Source: an uncultured Pontibacter sp.
GTDB taxonomy: Bacteria; Bacteroidota; Bacteroidia; Cytophagales; Hymenobacteraceae
Direction: 5' to 3'
Assembly (NCBI RefSeq): GCF_947492645.1
Contig: NZ_CANLMZ010000001.1
Location: 372,001-436,000, forward strand
DNA length: 64,000 nt
Under the pieces are notes generated by a model that was given only the letters and a program-made list of their open reading frames with translations, was not told where the DNA came from and ran no database searches. A program made the position numbers and the translations under genes. Below are positions 26,554-34,975 of the stretch, one piece after another. The stretch's first letter is position 1. Each line of letters begins with the position of its first letter.

Positions 26554-28095
26554 TTATGCAGTAGCGTAATGGCTAAGTTTAGCAATGGCAGCTTCGATGC
26601 GCGTAGCAGTCTCTTCACGGCCAATTACCTCAATAATCTGCATCAGATCCGGGCCAGCTTCTGCACCAGTAACGGCAAGGCGCAATGCCTGCATTACCTG
26701 CCCAAGCTTCATGCCGTGGCGCTCAAGTATGGCTACAAGTAAATCTTTAACAGTATCTGCGTTAAAGTTATCCAACGATGAAAGCTCATTCTTAAAATCC
26801 TCGAAAACGGCAACAGATGGGGTATTCCACTTTTTAGAAGCAACTTTCTCGCTGTACTCTGTTGGAGCCACAAAGAAATACTCTGCTTCTTTCCAGAAAT
26901 CCTGCGGAAAGCTTACGCGCTCTTTCATCAAGCCTGCAATTTTCTCTGCTTTTTCCGGAGTGGTGGTGATATTATGCTGCTCTAAGGCTTTAATTAAATA
27001 ACCTGCCAATTCGCTGTCTGGCTTAGCGCGCAGGTACTGCTCGTTAAACCAACGTGCCTTCTGTATGTCAAAGCGAGTGCCTGACTTACCTATACGCTCC
27101 ACAGAAAACTCCTGGATCAGCTCCTCCATTGAGAAAATTTCCTGCTGTGTGCCTGGGTTCCAGCCCAAGAAAGCCAGAAAGTTTGTGAAAGCCTCTGGGA
27201 GGTAACCGCTCTCGCGATAGCCTGTTGATGTCTCGTTTGTAAACGGATCTTGCCAATGCAACGGGAACACCGGGAAACCCAGTTTATCGCCGTCGCGCTT
27301 GCTTAGCTTACCGTTACCGTCTGGCTTAAGCAGCAGCGGCAGGTGGGCAAACTCCGGCATGGTATCTTCCCAACCCAGGTAGCGGTACAGCAACACGTGT
27401 AGTGGCGCAGATGGCAACCACTCCTCACCCCGTATCACATGGGTGATTTCCATCAAGTGGTCGTCTACAATGTTAGCCAGGTGGTACGTTGGCATACCAT
27501 CTGATTTCATCAATACTTTATCATCAATGGCGGAAGAGTGTACCATCACCCAGCCACGGATCATATCTTTCAAGCGTACTTCCTCTTTGCGGGGCACTTT
27601 CAAACGGATCACATATGGGTCACCGGATTCAAGGCGGCGCTTCACTTCATCCTCTGGTAAGGTAAGTGAGTTCTTCATGGTGGCGCGCGTAATGGCGTTA
27701 TACTGAGGCGTAGCTACCTTTGCAGCTTTTAAGCGCTCGCGCATCTCCTCCAGCTCTTCAGCGGTATCAAAGGCGTAGTATGCATGGCCGCTTTCTATCA
27801 ATTGCAACGCATATTGCATGTACATTGGCTTGCGTTCCGACTGGCGGTAAGGCGCATACGGACCGCCTTTCCATGGGCTTTCATCCAGCTCAATGCCGCA
27901 CCACTCCAGCGACTCACGGATGTAATCTTCGGCACCCGGCACAAAGCGGTTCTGGTCTGTGTCCTCGATGCGCAGAATCATTTTACCGCCTGTTTTACGG
28001 GCAAGCAAAAAGTTATAAAGGGCGGTGCGTACACCTCCGATATGGAGAGGCCCTGTCGGGCTTGGGGCAAAGCGTACTCTAACTTCTCTTTCCAT
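26554..28095 (-). CDS. gltX: Glutamate-tRNA ligase
   Basis: 513 residues, class I synthetase. The HIGH motif is in RFAPSPTGPLHIGGVRTALY (residues 7-26), LRIEDTDQNR follows, and the KMSKS equivalent is KLSKRDG near residue 260. The C-terminal anticodon-binding helical domain is complete. It charges tRNA-Glu; one GluRS per genome is expected in this phylum with either GlnRS or an amidotransferase elsewhere. Upstream on the minus strand an exact -7 box TACCTTTG (28129-28136) lies 34 bp before the ATG at 28095, without an obvious TTG partner. Confidence 0.97.
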   Translation of the reverse strand: MEREVRVRFAPSPTGPLHIGGVRTALYNFLLARKTGGKMILRIEDTDQNRFVPGAEDYIRESLEWCGIELDESPWKGGPYAPYRQSERKPMYMQYALQLIESGHAYYAFDTAEELEEMRERLKAAKVATPQYNAITRATMKNSLTLPEDEVKRRLESGDPYVIRLKVPRKEEVRLKDMIRGWVMVHSSAIDDKVLMKSDGMPTYHLANIVDDHLMEITHVIRGEEWLPSAPLHVLLYRYLGWEDTMPEFAHLPLLLKPDGNGKLSKRDGDKLGFPVFPLHWQDPFTNETSTGYRESGYLPEAFTNFLAFLGWNPGTQQEIFSMEELIQEFSVERIGKSGTRFDIQKARWFNEQYLRAKPDSELAGYLIKALEQHNITTTPEKAEKIAGLMKERVSFPQDFWKEAEYFFVAPTEYSEKVASKKWNTPSVAVFEDFKNELSSLDNFNADTVKDLLVAILERHGMKLGQVMQALRLAVTGAEAGPDLMQIIEVIGREETATRIEAAIAKLSHYATA

Positions 28096-28256
28096 GTATG
28101 GTTGTGTTCAAGTCAATCGTTTTCGTTGCAAAGGTACAAAATAATGTATGGTTTCGGTAACGCTAAAAGCAAGAGCAGGTTGGCAAAATGCATGTTTTAT
28201 ACTTTGCTGCACTAAAAACATAATCAGGCATTTGCGTATTGGCTTAATAGATATAT

Positions 28257-29297
28257 ATGCTACCTGCCATGTTGCGCAAAAGATTGTTGATGTCCTGGGG
28301 ATTATTTAAAGAAACCTGGCTTGAGTTCCTGGATAATAATTCTTTTCAGAAGGGGGCGGCATTGGCTTACTACACTATTTTTGCACTACCGCCTATGCTC
28401 ATCATCATTATTAGCGCAGCAGGGTACTTTTTTGGTGAGCAAGCAGTATCCGGTGAGATTTACTTTTACATAAAAGAACTCATTGGCTCGGAGGGGGCAT
28501 ATTCGGTGCAGAAGATGGTGGAGAGCGTAAACGAGTTCGGGGACTTTAACTTAGCTGCCATTGTTGGCGCTATTGCGCTGTTCATTGCTGCCACAGGTGT
28601 CTTTATATCGCTGCAGGACTCATTAAACGAGATATGGCATGTTAAGCCTGTGCCTAAGCGGGGATATCTGAAACTGTTGCTAGACAGGTTCCTTTCTTTT
28701 GGGATGATTTTGGGAATCGCTATTATATTGCTGCTTTCGTTGCTGGCAAATGCCATTCTGGTAGCTATCGGTGATTTCCTGACTGCGCAATTTTCTGGCT
28801 GGATAATTTATGTGTTGCACGCCGCCAACTTTGTGTCCGCTTTCCTGCTGATGTCCTTTCTGTTTGCCTGCATTTATAAATTTTTGCCAGATGCTAAAAT
28901 CAGGTGGCGTGATGTGGGAGTAGGGGCCTTTGTTACCTCGCTGCTGTTCGTGCTGTTCAGGGGCGTTATTGGCTTTTACCTTGGCAAAAACGATGTAGGC
29001 TCGGTATATGGGGCTGCCGGATCTGTGGTGGTTATACTTACCTGGGTGTTCTTTACTTCTCAAATTATCTTTTTTGGCGCTGTTTTTACTTTCGTGTATT
29101 CCCGCAAGTATGGGTTTAATATTTATCCAGCCAATTATGCCGTTCGCGTGATCAGGCAGGAAGTAGAAGTGGGCAACTCTGCGGTAAACGCTGAGCCAGG
29201 CAAGCATGATAAAGAAGTATATGGGGATTTAGAGGCAGAGGAAGAGCCTGCCAAGCCTGTCGATGATGCGGCGAAGAACGAAGGAGCGAACATCTAA
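28257..29297 (+). CDS. YihY/BrkB family membrane protein
   Basis: 346 residues with about six transmembrane helices. Family pattern: FQKGAALAYYTIFALPPMLIII near residue 32, a central AATGVFISLQDSLNEIWHV, then KFLPDAKIRWRDVGVGAFVT, IGFYLGKNDVGSVYGAAGSV and a final helix SQIIFFGAVFTFVYSRKYG. The C-terminal 60 residues are a charged acidic tail. The family was once called ribonuclease BN in error. It is an inner membrane protein of unknown transport role. It is divergent from gltX across 161 bp. Starts at 28257 or 28269 are both possible. Confidence 0.9.
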   Translation: MLPAMLRKRLLMSWGLFKETWLEFLDNNSFQKGAALAYYTIFALPPMLIIIISAAGYFFGEQAVSGEIYFYIKELIGSEGAYSVQKMVESVNEFGDFNLAAIVGAIALFIAATGVFISLQDSLNEIWHVKPVPKRGYLKLLLDRFLSFGMILGIAIILLLSLLANAILVAIGDFLTAQFSGWIIYVLHAANFVSAFLLMSFLFACIYKFLPDAKIRWRDVGVGAFVTSLLFVLFRGVIGFYLGKNDVGSVYGAAGSVVVILTWVFFTSQIIFFGAVFTFVYSRKYGFNIYPANYAVRVIRQEVEVGNSAVNAEPGKHDKEVYGDLEAEEEPAKPVDDAAKNEGANI

Positions 29298-29504
29298 AGT
29301 TAAGCTATAAAGAGTTCGGGAGCCGGAGAATATTGTTTTACCGAAATTTTACTGCTATTTTCCTGATAAGTATACTTTCAGAAGTATAAACCATATGGTT
29401 AAAGCATCCAGACTAGGAATACAGCAGAGCTTGCTGCGTATAGTAAGCAAGGGCGCTGGTTTTAAGGACAAACGCGTTAATATGGTTCTTATACGATAGA
29501 AAGC

Positions 29505-29562
29505 ACAAAAGACAAAGAAGCCATACTTTACTTCTTTGTCTTTTGTCAAAAATTCCTTTGTC
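29505..29562. repeat. Palindromic intergenic repeat with GACAAARG arms, terminator-like (copy 1)
   Basis: ACAAAAGACAAAGAAG (29505-29520) pairs perfectly with its complement at 29531-29546, then CTTTTGTC (29540-29547), seven bases and CCTTTGTC (29555-29562). The same CTTTTGTC-N7-CCTTTGTC block recurs at 45864-45886. It lies just after the ridA stop and could also terminate transcription. Confidence 0.6.
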
Positions 29563-29567
29563 TTAAA

Positions 29568-29948
29568 CTACTTCGTAGCAATGCAGGAAATCTCTACATT
29601 AACATCCTTGGGCAGGCGGCTAACCTCTACTGTTTCGCGGGCAGGAGGATTGTTGGTAAAGTAGCTACCGTATATTTCGTTTATCTTGCCAAAGTTATTC
29701 AGGTCTTTTACAAAGATGGTGCACTTCAGCACGTTGCTAAAGTCCATGCCAGCCTCCGAAAGTATAGCCTGTAGGTTCTGCATTACCTTATGCGTTTCGT
29801 TCTCGATGCTGTCGTTAACCAGGTTGCCGCTTTCTGCATCCAAGGCTATCTGCCCCGAAACATAAAGTATACCGTTAGCTAACGTTGCCTGGCTGTAGGG
29901 GCCAATAGGAGCTGGTGCATTGGTTGAGTTGATGATGGTATGTGCCAT
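29568..29948 (-). CDS. ridA: RidA family enamine/imine deaminase
   Basis: 126 residues, the usual length. Signature IGPYSQATLANGILYVSGQI (about 15-34) and the C-terminal PPARETVEVSRLPKDVNVEI (about 101-120) with the key Arg and the terminal Glu of the active site are present. RidA hydrolyses reactive 2-aminoacrylate and other enamines formed by PLP enzymes and so protects them. It forms trimers in the cytoplasm. It is divergent from the 3HCDH-like gene with only 48 bp between start codons; TACTTTTG on the minus strand (29989-29982) is an exact -7 box for it. Confidence 0.95.
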   Translation of the reverse strand: MAHTIINSTNAPAPIGPYSQATLANGILYVSGQIALDAESGNLVNDSIENETHKVMQNLQAILSEAGMDFSNVLKCTIFVKDLNNFGKINEIYGSYFTNNPPARETVEVSRLPKDVNVEISCIATK

Positions 29949-29996
29949 ATTCAGATTAGTTTAAATGTGTATCTTTACCATCAAAAGTACAGAAAT

Positions 29997-30674
29997 ATGC
30001 ATATAGTTGTTTTATCTGGCCCTGAAATGGCCTCCGAATTCAAGCAAAAGTTTCCGGAAGGAAAAGAAGGCATTAGCTATACTTTTCTGCACAGCCATAA
30101 CCTGTTGGATGAGCAACTTAAGCCAACTGATGTGGTGTTTGACTTTTTGCTGCATGAGCAGCCGGAGCGCCTGAGTATGTATGCCCCAGAGCAGGTTGTG
30201 TTTTGTAATGCTGCAACAATACAGTTGGCAGCGTTACTGCAAAAGGCCCAACTAGAGGAGCCTTGCACCTTGATTGGCTTTAATGGCTTGCCTTCTCTTT
30301 TTAACAGGCCTGTGCTGGAAGTTAGCCTATGGGATACTTCCTGTGAGGCTAAGCTAACAGAAGTATGCGAGGCTTTGGGAACAGAATATTTGCTTGTGAA
30401 TGATCGCGTAGGTATGGTTACACCGCGTATGATCTGCATGATCATTAACGAAGCTTTTTATACTTTGCAAGAGCAGACAGCAGGCGTAGAAGACATCGAT
30501 TTAGGTATGAAGCTAGGCACGAATTATCCAAAGGGTCCTTTTGAGTGGGCCAGGCAAATTGGTACAGCAAATGTATACCAGGTGCTGCAGGCGGTTTACG
30601 AAGATACTAAAGAAGAAAGGTATAAAATATGCCCGCTGCTAAAGACGATGTACCTTAGGAGTGAAGCAGTATAA
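29997..30674 (+). CDS. 3-hydroxyacyl-CoA dehydrogenase C-domain protein with reduced NAD domain
   Basis: I start at ATG 29997 (MHIVVLSGPEM), not at the open frame from 29940, which would overlap ridA; this gives 225 residues. The C-terminal half matches the 3HCDH C-domain: DRVGMVTPRMICMIINEAFYTL, GVEDIDLGMKLGTNYPKGPF, then EWARQIGTANVYQVLQAVY. The N-terminal half lacks the GxGxxG dinucleotide motif of a full dehydrogenase and is shorter (about 130 against 185 residues), so NAD binding is doubtful. It may be a binding protein or an altered dehydrogenase. Confidence 0.75.
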   Translation: MHIVVLSGPEMASEFKQKFPEGKEGISYTFLHSHNLLDEQLKPTDVVFDFLLHEQPERLSMYAPEQVVFCNAATIQLAALLQKAQLEEPCTLIGFNGLPSLFNRPVLEVSLWDTSCEAKLTEVCEALGTEYLLVNDRVGMVTPRMICMIINEAFYTLQEQTAGVEDIDLGMKLGTNYPKGPFEWARQIGTANVYQVLQAVYEDTKEERYKICPLLKTMYLRSEAV

Positions 30675-30691
30675 ATGGCCGATGCTGCAGC

Positions 30692-30747
30692 ATAAAAATA
30701 TAAAAGAAAAGGGAGCCAAGCGGCTCCCTTTTCTTTTATATTTTTAT
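30692..30747. terminator. Bidirectional terminator with 26-bp perfect stem
   Basis: Arms 30692-30717 and 30722-30747 are fully complementary around the loop AAGC, with GGGAGCC next to the loop and A/T-rich bases outside. It lies between the convergent 3HCDH-like and glmS genes. Confidence 0.95.
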
Positions 30748-30751
30748 GGTA

Positions 30752-32587
30752 TTACTCAACAGTAACAGACTTTGCCAAGTTACGTGGTTGGTCTACGTTA
30801 CAGCCGCGCATTACCGCAATGTGGTATGATAGCAGCTGTAGTGGAATAACAGACAAAAGCGGCATCAAGTGCTCACTTGTTTCTGGTATTTCAATCACAT
30901 AATCAGCCATTGAAGGTATGGTTGTATCACCTTCGGTTACAATGGCAATCACTTTACCCTTACGGGCTTTCACTTCCTGCACATTCGATACAATTTTCTC
31001 ATAAGAGCTGTCTTTTGTAGCAATTACCACAACTGGCATGTGCTCATCGATCAGGGCAATCGGGCCGTGCTTCATTTCAGCAGCAGGATAACCTTCTGCG
31101 TGTATATATGAGATCTCTTTCAGTTTAAGTGCTCCCTCCAGCGCAACCGGGAAGTTATACCCACGGCCTAAGTACAGGAAGTTAGGAACATCTTTGAACA
31201 CTTCGGAAATTTCCACAATCTGATCGTTCAGTTTAAGTGCTTGCTCCACTTTTGCCGGAATGCTTTCAAGCTCAACCATTAGCTGGTGCAGCTTAGTCGT
31301 TTCCAGAGTGCCGCGCTTGCTTCCCAAAATCATGGCAATAAGGGTAAGCACCGTAACCTGTGCAGTAAATGCTTTTGTACTTGCCACACCAATTTCAGGG
31401 CCAGCATGAGTATAAGCACCAGCATCAGTAGCGCGTGCAATAGATGAACCTACTACGTTACAGATGCCAAAGATTGTAGCGCCTTTAGACTTGGCAAGTT
31501 CTATTGCAGCCAGGGTATCCGCTGTCTCACCAGACTGGGAAATAGCAATTACGATGTCTTTTTCAGTAATGATTGGGTTGCGATAGCGGAATTCAGACGC
31601 ATATTCTACCTCAACCGGAATACGCGCTAAATCCTCTATCAGATACTCGGCTACCAAACCTGCATGCCAGGATGTGCCGCATGCTACAACAATAATGCGT
31701 TCAGCGTTTGCTAATTTGTTTTCAAACTCGCGTACACCACCCATCATCAGATGATTGCTTTCGGCAACTAAACGCCCACGCATGCTATCAAGTATAGAAC
31801 GTGGCTGCTCGTATATCTCTTTCAGCATGAAGTGCTCGTAACCGCCTTTTTCGATAGACTCAAGTTCCATCTCCAGGCGGTGCACATAAGGCGTCTGTAT
31901 TACGTCTTCTTTAGTTCTAATCTCCAGCTCACCATCCTTAATTATTACCAGCTCATAATCATTAACATAGATTACGTCGCTTGTATACTCAATAATAGGA
32001 GTGGCATCAGAAGCTAAAAAGTACTCGCCTTTACCTACACCAACTACTAATGGGCTACCTTTACGGGCAGCTATAAGCTGGTTTTGATCATCTTTAGAAA
32101 GTACAACAATTGCATAAGCACCAACTACTTCATGCATAGCCAGGCGTACCGCCTCAGGCATAGAGCAGTTGTTGTTCACTCTAATGTCTTCTATTAAGTT
32201 GATGAAAACCTCAGAGTCTGTATCAGATTTAAATGTGTGGCCTTTTTCCTGTAGCAGGGTTTTAAGCGCGGCATAGTTCTCTATAATCCCGTTGTGGATG
32301 ATCGCTATATTTCCAGAACTAGAATAATGGGGGTGTGCGTTTCTATCATTTGGCTCACCGTGTGTGGCCCAGCGTGTGTGGCCCATGCCAATATGGCCAT
32401 GTGTATCCTGGTCGGCAATAAACGCCTCCAAATCTGCTACTTTGCCTTTTTTCTTGAAGATATTAAGGCTGCCGTTCATTAAAGCTACACCGGCACTATC
32501 GTAGCCGCGATATTCTAATCTTTTTAGTCCCTTAATTATAACGGGGCAAGCCTCTCTATGGCCTACGTATGCTACAATTCCACACAT
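30752..32587 (-). CDS. glmS: Glutamine-fructose-6-phosphate aminotransferase (isomerizing)
   Basis: The start is ATG 32587, giving MCGIVAYVGHREACP so that the nucleophile Cys follows the removed Met; the frame is open further upstream but that would bury the Cys. 611 residues: glutaminase domain (2 to about 220, with GHTRWATHGEP and HNGIIENYA), then two SIS sugar isomerase domains (CGTSWHAGLVAEYL, AISQSGETADTLAAI, EGALKLKEISYIHAEGYPA) and the standard end PRNLAKSVTVE. It makes glucosamine-6-phosphate for peptidoglycan and lipopolysaccharide. A terminator-shaped hairpin sits just ahead of it. Confidence 0.97.
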   Translation of the reverse strand: MCGIVAYVGHREACPVIIKGLKRLEYRGYDSAGVALMNGSLNIFKKKGKVADLEAFIADQDTHGHIGMGHTRWATHGEPNDRNAHPHYSSSGNIAIIHNGIIENYAALKTLLQEKGHTFKSDTDSEVFINLIEDIRVNNNCSMPEAVRLAMHEVVGAYAIVVLSKDDQNQLIAARKGSPLVVGVGKGEYFLASDATPIIEYTSDVIYVNDYELVIIKDGELEIRTKEDVIQTPYVHRLEMELESIEKGGYEHFMLKEIYEQPRSILDSMRGRLVAESNHLMMGGVREFENKLANAERIIVVACGTSWHAGLVAEYLIEDLARIPVEVEYASEFRYRNPIITEKDIVIAISQSGETADTLAAIELAKSKGATIFGICNVVGSSIARATDAGAYTHAGPEIGVASTKAFTAQVTVLTLIAMILGSKRGTLETTKLHQLMVELESIPAKVEQALKLNDQIVEISEVFKDVPNFLYLGRGYNFPVALEGALKLKEISYIHAEGYPAAEMKHGPIALIDEHMPVVVIATKDSSYEKIVSNVQEVKARKGKVIAIVTEGDTTIPSMADYVIEIPETSEHLMPLLSVIPLQLLSYHIAVMRGCNVDQPRNLAKSVTVE

Positions 32588-32596
32588 AATCTTTTT

Positions 32597-32637
32597 TCTA
32601 TAAAAAAATAAAATAGGTACCCACAAAGGTACCTATT
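32597..32637 (-). terminator. Terminator-like hairpin in the glmS leader
   Basis: AATAGGTACC (32612-32621) pairs perfectly with GGTACCTATT (32628-32637) around CACAAA. Read on the minus strand it is followed by TTTTATTTTTTTA, a textbook intrinsic terminator, and ends only about 10-20 bp before the glmS ATG. A -7 box TACCTTTG (minus strand, 32631-32624) overlaps it. No glmS ribozyme core was recognised. It ends the DUF4270 transcript or attenuates glmS. Confidence 0.7.
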
Positions 32638-32662
32638 AATATCAAACTAAATGTAAAGTTCT

Positions 32663-34045
32663 CTAGTTCAGTTTTGAGTAGTATACTACTAACTGTACTT
32701 TATTATTGTCTGTGTTGCTGATGATTGCTCTATATGGCCTGTTTTCTGGTAAAATAGAGTAAGCACCGCTCTGGGTGGCAACTACTGTTGCAGGAGCAAG
32801 CAGCAAACCTGTATTCGGTTTCTTATCCAGTAACATTGCCTGGAAGTATGCGGTGATATTCAGAGCGTACCGGTTACGCTTGCTGTCATACACAAGAGCA
32901 GCCGGGAACGAATTTCCGTCTACCTGGCCGATGCCATTTTGCTGAACAGCTATCGCATTGCCGCTGGCATCCTTAAGTACTTGGTTGCTACTGTTTGTTT
33001 GGTATACTACAAGCTGTGGCGGCGCCGTAAATGCAGTTGTAGAAGCTGCTTTAACAGGAACAATCAGCTCAGCACGGTTAATGATAACAGCACCGGCAGC
33101 CTCCTTAAATTTCTGTAAGTAGGGCAGCGTTAATTTAGTAATAAGCTGCGTATTATTCTGAACAAAGCTTTCGTTACCAGTTTGTGAGGCAGGTATAAAA
33201 TCGTTGCTTTGCTTTAAATCTGCTACAACTGTACCGGCGCGGCTCCCTTCAAAATTAGTGAAATAGCTAACTAAAGAACTTTGTGTAAAACGGAAAGTAT
33301 GTTTCTTTTTATCAGCTCCGTTTCTGTAATGCATCACAATCTTCGAACTGTCTGCAGCTAAGTTAAGGGCAAGTAAATTACTAGGATCACCCTCTGAGGC
33401 AATTGCTAAACCCTTAAAGAAAGCCTCAAAGCTTTCCTGGCTCTTAAGCGGGTCTTTACCAGACTGCGCCACAAATTCGCTGATCAGGCTTTGCGGTAGC
33501 TTGATTTTTATAAGGCGTTTTGCGGCAGTAGAATCTACATCAAACTGCTTCTTCTTTTCTAAAAGCAAAGGTATAAGCGTGGTAGAGGCAAGGGGCGCCT
33601 GTTCTTTTGCCAGCGTTGTGTTTGTAAAGTATGAAGCCTTTTCCTGGAAGCCTTCCGTTAAACGGAAAACATTTACCGTAAGTGGCAGAGACTTGTTACC
33701 ATAAATGTGGCTATAGTCCAGCGTTAATACCATAGAGTCAACCTGTGGGTTTTCACCAAAAGTTACACTCGTGCCTCCCAAAGCTACTTCGGTATAGGTT
33801 GTAGCCTTTAAAGTGCCTAGTACAGGGTCCGCTATGTAGCCTACTTGTGCAGGAGCAACTTTAAACGACAAAATAGAGTCGCTTAAAAGTACCGTACCTG
33901 TATTTATCGTGATTGTGTCTGTAAAATCTGTGCCTATCTGATTCTCATCCTGCAGGTCAATTCCAATGTCTGTAGGATCGTCGCAGGATGCAAGGGTGGC
34001 GATAGAAAAGAAGAATAATAGAAATCTCCTAACGGCTAAGTTCAT
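32663..34045 (-). CDS. DUF4270 lipoprotein
   Basis: 460 residues with a lipoprotein signal (FFFSIATLASC, lipid Cys near residue 21) followed at once by DDPTDIGIDLQDENQIGTDF, the DUF4270 opening. The rest is beta-rich, with VDSMVLTLDYSHIYGN, NRAELIVPVKA and a C-terminal VQLVVYYSKLN. DUF4270 proteins are surface or periplasmic lipoproteins confined largely to Bacteroidota with unknown role. It overlaps the upstream glycogen synthase-like gene by 17 bp, so the two are coupled. Confidence 0.88.
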   Translation of the reverse strand: MNLAVRRFLLFFFSIATLASCDDPTDIGIDLQDENQIGTDFTDTITINTGTVLLSDSILSFKVAPAQVGYIADPVLGTLKATTYTEVALGGTSVTFGENPQVDSMVLTLDYSHIYGNKSLPLTVNVFRLTEGFQEKASYFTNTTLAKEQAPLASTTLIPLLLEKKKQFDVDSTAAKRLIKIKLPQSLISEFVAQSGKDPLKSQESFEAFFKGLAIASEGDPSNLLALNLAADSSKIVMHYRNGADKKKHTFRFTQSSLVSYFTNFEGSRAGTVVADLKQSNDFIPASQTGNESFVQNNTQLITKLTLPYLQKFKEAAGAVIINRAELIVPVKAASTTAFTAPPQLVVYQTNSSNQVLKDASGNAIAVQQNGIGQVDGNSFPAALVYDSKRNRYALNITAYFQAMLLDKKPNTGLLLAPATVVATQSGAYSILPENRPYRAIISNTDNNKVQLVVYYSKLN

Positions 34046-34841
34046 TATACAGGTTATAGTAAGAGTCTAAAAGGGTGTCATCGGCGCTAACGGTGCTAAT
34101 GCTTTTTGTCTGCATGTAGTCGTTGAACAGCGCGTTAATATTCTCGCTAAAGTTTTCGTTTGTCTTGATCACAGAGTCAGCGTACTCCATACCAATTTTA
34201 ATGAAGCTATCCAGGTCTGCTGTCTTCAGGTGCTCCAACATGTTGTCGTCAATATCCAACATTTTCACTTTCTCCAGCAAGTCGCCATCAAACTTGTGCT
34301 TGTAATTGTGGTTATAAACCGTAAACATCGACTTAGAATCCTTAAAAATAGGATCTTTTTTGTAAGTTGACTTCAGGTACATTGGTATTAAGCCAGTCAT
34401 CCAGTCGTTGCAATGTACAATGTCTGGTGCCCAACCAAGTTTCTTTACTGTCTCAAGCACGCCCTTGCAAAAGAAGATGGCACGCTCATCGTTATCCTGG
34501 TGGAATTTGTTGTTCTTGTCAACGAAAACGGATTTTCTGTGAAAATAGTCTTCGTTATCAATAAAATAAACCTGCAGTTTTGCATTAGGTATAGACGCCA
34601 CTTTAATTACCAGCGGTTTCTCATCGTCTCCAACTGCGATATTGATACCAGAAAGGCGAACCACTTCGTGCAAACGGTTTTTACGCTCATTTATTAGGCC
34701 AAAACGCGGAACAAAAATTCGGATCTCCATCCCTCGCTCTTGCATTCCCTGTGGCAACGTCTGTAAAAACTCAGCTACTTTAGTGGTTTGTAAGAAGGGA
34801 TTGATTTCGGTGGCGGCGTACAGAATTCGCAATTTTGACAT
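34029..34841 (-). CDS. GT5 glycogen synthase N-terminal domain protein (half-size)
   Basis: 270 residues, against about 480 for a full glycogen synthase. It has the N-terminal GT5 catalytic fold (LYAATEINPFLQTTKVAEFL, RIFVPRFGLINERKNRLHEV, DIVHCNDWMTGLIPMYLKS, MFTVYNHNYKHKF). The usual KxGGL near the start is changed to KVAEF, and the C-terminal ADP-glucose-binding domain is absent. The frame is not broken: it simply ends in TAA and is followed by an overlapping DUF4270 gene, so this is a normal short form in the phylum rather than a fragment. Catalytic activity is doubtful. Confidence 0.82.
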   Translation of the reverse strand: MSKLRILYAATEINPFLQTTKVAEFLQTLPQGMQERGMEIRIFVPRFGLINERKNRLHEVVRLSGINIAVGDDEKPLVIKVASIPNAKLQVYFIDNEDYFHRKSVFVDKNNKFHQDNDERAIFFCKGVLETVKKLGWAPDIVHCNDWMTGLIPMYLKSTYKKDPIFKDSKSMFTVYNHNYKHKFDGDLLEKVKMLDIDDNMLEHLKTADLDSFIKIGMEYADSVIKTNENFSENINALFNDYMQTKSISTVSADDTLLDSYYNLYNELSR

Positions 34842-34884
34842 GAATAGTAAGTTAAAAATTAATAAGCAACAGTAATGGGACGTG

Positions 34885-34915
34885 CAAAATTAGTATTTTT
34901 TATTCTAATTTTCAA
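34885..34915 (-). promoter_or_regulatory. Promoter of the GT5-DUF4270 unit
   Basis: On the minus strand TTG (34915-34913), a 20-bp spacer, then TAATTTTG (34892-34885). It is 44 bp ahead of the ATG at 34841 and matches the Bacteroidota consensus in both boxes. Confidence 0.7.
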
Positions 34916-34932
34916 TTTTATGCGTTATAACT

Positions 34933-34940
34933 TACATTTG
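34933..34940 (+). promoter_or_regulatory. Candidate -7 box of panC
   Basis: TACATTTG fits TAnnTTTG and lies 36 bp before the panC ATG. The -33 region has TTTTC rather than TTG. Confidence 0.4.
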
Positions 34941-34975
34941 CCGGCCTTAAGCAAACACAAAAGCACACCAACTAA

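Noticed and set aside
32588..32626. Upstream extension of glmS
   Set aside because: It would add 13 residues before the Met-Cys that must become the N-terminus for glutaminase activity.
30752..32660. A glmS ribozyme in the leader
   Set aside because: The gap before glmS is only 75 bp and I see a plain terminator hairpin, not the ribozyme core.
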